A program made the position numbers and the translations under genes. From JBMYZL01 sp965661765 (GTDB lineage Bacteria > Bacteroidota > Bacteroidia > Flavobacteriales_D > Sanyastnellaceae), in contig CBFIFE010000008.1 of the NCBI GenBank assembly GCA_965661765.1, positions 1 through 64,000 of the forward strand: a stretch of 64,000 nucleotides of DNA. The letters run 5' to 3'. Below the pieces are notes generated by a model, which was not told where the DNA came from, searched no databases, and saw nothing but the letters and a program-made list of their open reading frames with translations. Below are positions 61,633-64,000 of this stretch, one piece after another (the stretch's first letter is position 1; each line of letters opens with the position of its first letter).

Positions 61633-62507
61633 GGCGTCACGTGAATTTGGGTCAACATGCCACCTGGATAGAGCCCCGCGTTGGTGACCGCGATGAGGTT
61701 GTGGTCGTGGACGGGGTAGATGCCGGTTTGGTCTGCAAACAGGCGGAAAGTGATGCCTTCGCCCACTTTCACAGGCTGGGTATCCTTGGACCAACCCACC
61801 CGCTCTGGGTGATGTGTGCTGGACAAAATCTCGACATGAAAGCCGTGAAAATGAAGCACATGGTCCATCGCGCCGGCATTGTGCACGCGGATCAAAGCCG
61901 AGGCATTCACGGGCAAGGCCACGAGGGCCTCCGGATCCTCCAGGGTCTGTGGATGCATGGCTTCGTTGATGGTGAAATAGCGGGGGATGTAGGGGCCAAA
62001 CCCAGAAGGCGTTCCGCCTGCTGCCACAGAATCCATTCGATCGGTGTCCCACTCGGCGAGGTTCCAGTAAAATGTGGGGAGGGTGTCCGACGCTGAGGTC
62101 ACGGCCAGGAGGCTGCGGCCCCCATGCCATTTGCCGAGGTCGTCGGTCAGGCCGATGCCATAAGTGCCGGCAGCCAGCGCGGGCCATGCCAACGTCGCGG
62201 TTCCCCCAGCTGCCACTTCCACGTTGGCCAACTCCTCGTCCGCCCACACCGCAGCCACGTGGGCTGCGTCGTCCAAATTGACCAGCACCACTGAGGCGGC
62301 CTCATCGGCCGGGCGCTCAACGCGGGCGTTGCGCAGGGCAAATTCAGAGGAGGCATTCAATCGAATCGCTGGCACTGCCTGCCCTTGAGGCGTCCACGTG
62401 TTGGCATTGATCCACAGCGTGTCTTGGGCTCCGGCGAGGCCGGTGACGAAGACGAGCCCGGTGAGGGCTTTCAAATGCAGTCGTTTATACTTTCGGAGGT
62501 TTCGCAT
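61629..62507 (-). CDS. Cupredoxin-domain partner of the multicopper oxidase
   Basis: A 292-residue exported protein. The ATG at 62507 begins a basic N-terminus and signal helix (ALTGLVFVTGLAGAQ). The C-terminal cupredoxin domain carries MDHVLHFHGFHVEI and GIYPVHDHN, i.e. His pairs of a multicopper oxidase but without the Cys of a T1 site. The N-terminal half is beta-rich (VVLVNLDDAAHVAAVWADEE). It reads as one half of a two-subunit oxidase with the next gene. Its start overlaps the end of the asparagine synthetase gene by 23 bases. Confidence 0.65.
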   Translation of the reverse strand: MRNLRKYKRLHLKALTGLVFVTGLAGAQDTLWINANTWTPQGQAVPAIRLNASSEFALRNARVERPADEAASVVLVNLDDAAHVAAVWADEELANVEVAAGGTATLAWPALAAGTYGIGLTDDLGKWHGGRSLLAVTSASDTLPTFYWNLAEWDTDRMDSVAAGGTPSGFGPYIPRYFTINEAMHPQTLEDPEALVALPVNASALIRVHNAGAMDHVLHFHGFHVEILSSTHHPERVGWSKDTQPVKVGEGITFRLFADQTGIYPVHDHNLIAVTNAGLYPGGMLTQIHVTP

Positions 62508-64000
62508 CGCCCGACGAAAGTACGTCTTGCGCGCCATATGCATCCCGGTGGACGCCGGCAACTGCGCGGCCGGAGGGGTCAACGACGTTTTGGAGGGATT
62601 CGCTCCACTCGAGCGCCTTTTCGGTGCTGCACGCCACCGACTTGCCGCCTGGGACCGTGGCGGCGCAGGCGCTGCCGGGGAAGTGCTGCTCGAACATGGT
62701 CCGGTACCAGTACCCTTCCTTTGTGGCTGGGGGATTGATGGGGAAGCGGATGGCGGCTCTGGCCAATTCCTCATCGCTGACACGCCGTTCGGCCTCATCT
62801 TTCAGGGCGTCGATCCAACCATACCCCACACCATCGGAGAATTGTTCCTTTTGACGCCACAAGATTTCGTCTGGCAATAGCCCCTCGAAAGCTTCTCGCA
62901 AAATGTGTTTTTCGATGCGGCCCTTGCCGCCCATTTTTGCCTCGGGATCCGTCTGCATGGCATGATGGACAAAAGGAGTGTGCAGGAAGGGCACACGGGC
63001 TTCAATGCCCCAAGCCATCATGGATTTGTTCGCGCGTGCGCAGTCGTATTTGCTGAGGTCGAGCACCTTTCTCACCGTCTCCTCGTGAAATTCCCGGGCA
63101 TTGGGGGCCATGTGGAAGTACAGGTAGCCGCCAAACAGTTCGTCGGCGCCCTCGCCACTCAGCACCATTTTGATGCCGTGAGCCTTGATGGCACGGGCCA
63201 TGAGGTACATCGGGGTGGAAGCACGGATGGTGGTCACGTCGTAGGTTTCGATGTGGCGGATCACCTCCGACAGCGCGTCAAGCCCCTCCTGAATCGTGAA
63301 GGTGAGGGGGTGGTGCACCGTTCCTATTCTTTCGGCCACCTTTCCAGCGGCCGCCACATCGGGGCTGCCTTCAAGGCCGATGCTGAAACTGTGCACACGA
63401 GGCCACCACGCTTCTGTGGTCCCGTTGTCCTCCACGCGGTTTCGTGAAAATTTCATCGCTAAGGCTGCGACGAGTGACGAGTCCAAACCGCCACTGATCA
63501 GCAAACCGTAGGGCACATCGCCCATCAGATGGGATCGCACCGCATCGGTCAAAGCTTCGGCTAGGGCGGTGGGGGAGTGGGGCTGGATTTGGTCTGAAGA
63601 CATCCAACGCTCGTGCATCCAATCCGCATCAAAATACCGCTCTGGTGCAGCCATGTCCGACGCCCAAACCGATCCCGGGGGAAAGGCCTGCAAATCATCC
63701 GAGATCCCAGCGAGGCCTTTCATTTCGGACGCCACCAGCAGCCGACCGGTCGCATCATGGCCGAAATACAGCGGAATGATTCCAATCGGATCGCGCCCGA
63801 TCAGCCACGAACCATCCCGCGGATCATACAACACGAAGCCAAACATCCCGTGCAAGTGCGTGACCAAATCCTTCCCATGTTTTCTGTACAGGGCGAGAAT
63901 CACCTCGCAATCGCTGCCCGTGACAAAGGGGTAATCGCCACAGGCAGCCCGCAGGTCCTTGTGGTTGTAAATTTCCCCGTTGACGGCAAGGGCCACGCCC
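62485..64000 (-). CDS. asnB: Asparagine synthetase (glutamine-hydrolysing), N-terminus beyond window
   Basis: Makes asparagine from aspartate using glutamine and ATP. The glutaminase domain continues past base 64000: the frame stays open (the next codon reads Gly before VALAVNGEIYNH), so the catalytic N-terminal Cys is outside the window. Visible: VNGEIYNHKDL, GRDPIGIIPLYFG, and the synthetase PP-loop LLISGGLDSSLVAAL, followed by VLSGEGADELFGGYLYF and ARVPFLHTPFV. The 503 visible residues fit AsnB. It is probably the first gene of a minus-strand run with the cupredoxin pair. Confidence 0.92.
   Translation of the reverse strand, partial: GVALAVNGEIYNHKDLRAACGDYPFVTGSDCEVILALYRKHGKDLVTHLHGMFGFVLYDPRDGSWLIGRDPIGIIPLYFGHDATGRLLVASEMKGLAGISDDLQAFPPGSVWASDMAAPERYFDADWMHERWMSSDQIQPHSPTALAEALTDAVRSHLMGDVPYGLLISGGLDSSLVAALAMKFSRNRVEDNGTTEAWWPRVHSFSIGLEGSPDVAAAGKVAERIGTVHHPLTFTIQEGLDALSEVIRHIETYDVTTIRASTPMYLMARAIKAHGIKMVLSGEGADELFGGYLYFHMAPNAREFHEETVRKVLDLSKYDCARANKSMMAWGIEARVPFLHTPFVHHAMQTDPEAKMGGKGRIEKHILREAFEGLLPDEILWRQKEQFSDGVGYGWIDALKDEAERRVSDEELARAAIRFPINPPATKEGYWYRTMFEQHFPGSACAATVPGGKSVACSTEKALEWSESLQNVVDPSGRAVAGVHRDAYGAQDVLSSGDAKPPKV

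Larger units (their letters stand above)
2265..62002. repeat. Dispersed 9-mer GGCCAAACC (24 copies by eye, both strands)
   Basis: Plus-strand copies begin at 5650, 6036, 21436, 21885, 22920, 23970, 27846, 30399, 33669, 43271, 46946, 48434, 52375, 54883, 55866, 58805 and 61994. Copies reading GGTTTGGCC on the plus strand begin at 2265, 4679, 19888, 21400, 39549, 50657 and 60553. All lie within genes. At base composition alone fewer than one copy is expected. They encode different peptides in different genes, so protein sequence alone does not explain them. Confidence 0.7.

Noticed and set aside
60454..62507. One multicopper oxidase gene broken by a frameshift
   Set aside because: Each part has its own start and signal peptide, and the ATGA overlap is a normal operon junction.

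Overview
The window reads as a GC-rich chromosome segment of a marine-type Bacteroidota, probably Flavobacteriales or a relative. Evidence: at least seven proteins end in type IX secretion (T9SS) sorting domains (five type A, two of the gliding-motility CHU_C type B); there are DUF4625, DUF4956, DUF2490, FISUMP and IgGFc-binding-like domains; Shine-Dalgarno sequences are scarce; and TAnnTTTG-like -7 boxes lie just in front of start codons. I see no rRNA, tRNA, CRISPR array, transposase, integrase or phage module. No gene-free gap exceeds 300 bases; the longest are about 185-190 bases (11927-12110 and 30441-30629) and both hold features listed here.

Layout. 1-9.5 kb: 3' part of an AlkB-type alkane hydroxylase, a secreted SGNH hydrolase, a diheme peroxidase, a secreted beta-lactamase-fold hydrolase, an MBOAT/SGNH O-acyltransferase pair and a YdbS/YdbT-like PH-domain pair. 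9.5-18.3 kb: two overlapping membrane-anchored HTH regulators divergent from a repeat-rich FISUMP surface protein, a glycine-rich gliding-type adhesin and cytidine deaminase. 18.3-25.4 kb: a VTC-domain/DUF4956/lipoprotein/DUF2490 cluster divergent from a large secreted sialidase/BNR-repeat protein. 25.4-35.4 kb: cold-shock protein, FAD oxidoreductase, a His-rich protein/TonB receptor/DUF4625 locus, monomeric isocitrate dehydrogenase, a PNGase F-like lipoprotein and a secreted esterase. 35.4-50.2 kb: bacterial nitric oxide synthase, an IgGFc-like/CHU_C adhesin, WYL regulator, GH25 lysozyme, an aldehyde dehydrogenase/DUF779 unit with a divergent AraC regulator, pentapeptide protein, 2OG oxygenase, esterase, sterol-desaturase-like enzyme and a dockerin-like pair. 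50.2-64 kb: ATP-cone nuclease, a 1572-residue transglutaminase/7TM/ATP-grasp/TPR fusion with a beta-barrel partner, a nucleoside transporter/thymidine phosphorylase operon, nitroreductase, a cupredoxin oxidase pair and a partial asparagine synthetase.

How genes work together: much of the window serves the cell surface (T9SS cargo, lipoproteins, outer-membrane barrels, a TonB receptor). Nucleoside salvage is represented by cdd, nupC and deoA. Aldehyde detoxification is an ALDH/DUF779/AraC unit. Two DNA-level signals cut across gene boundaries: the 9-mer GGCCAAACC (24 copies counted by eye on both strands) and 9-nt CTAGTCNCC-type tandem arrays at gene 3' ends. All domain calls come from reading motifs in the translations; no database search was run.
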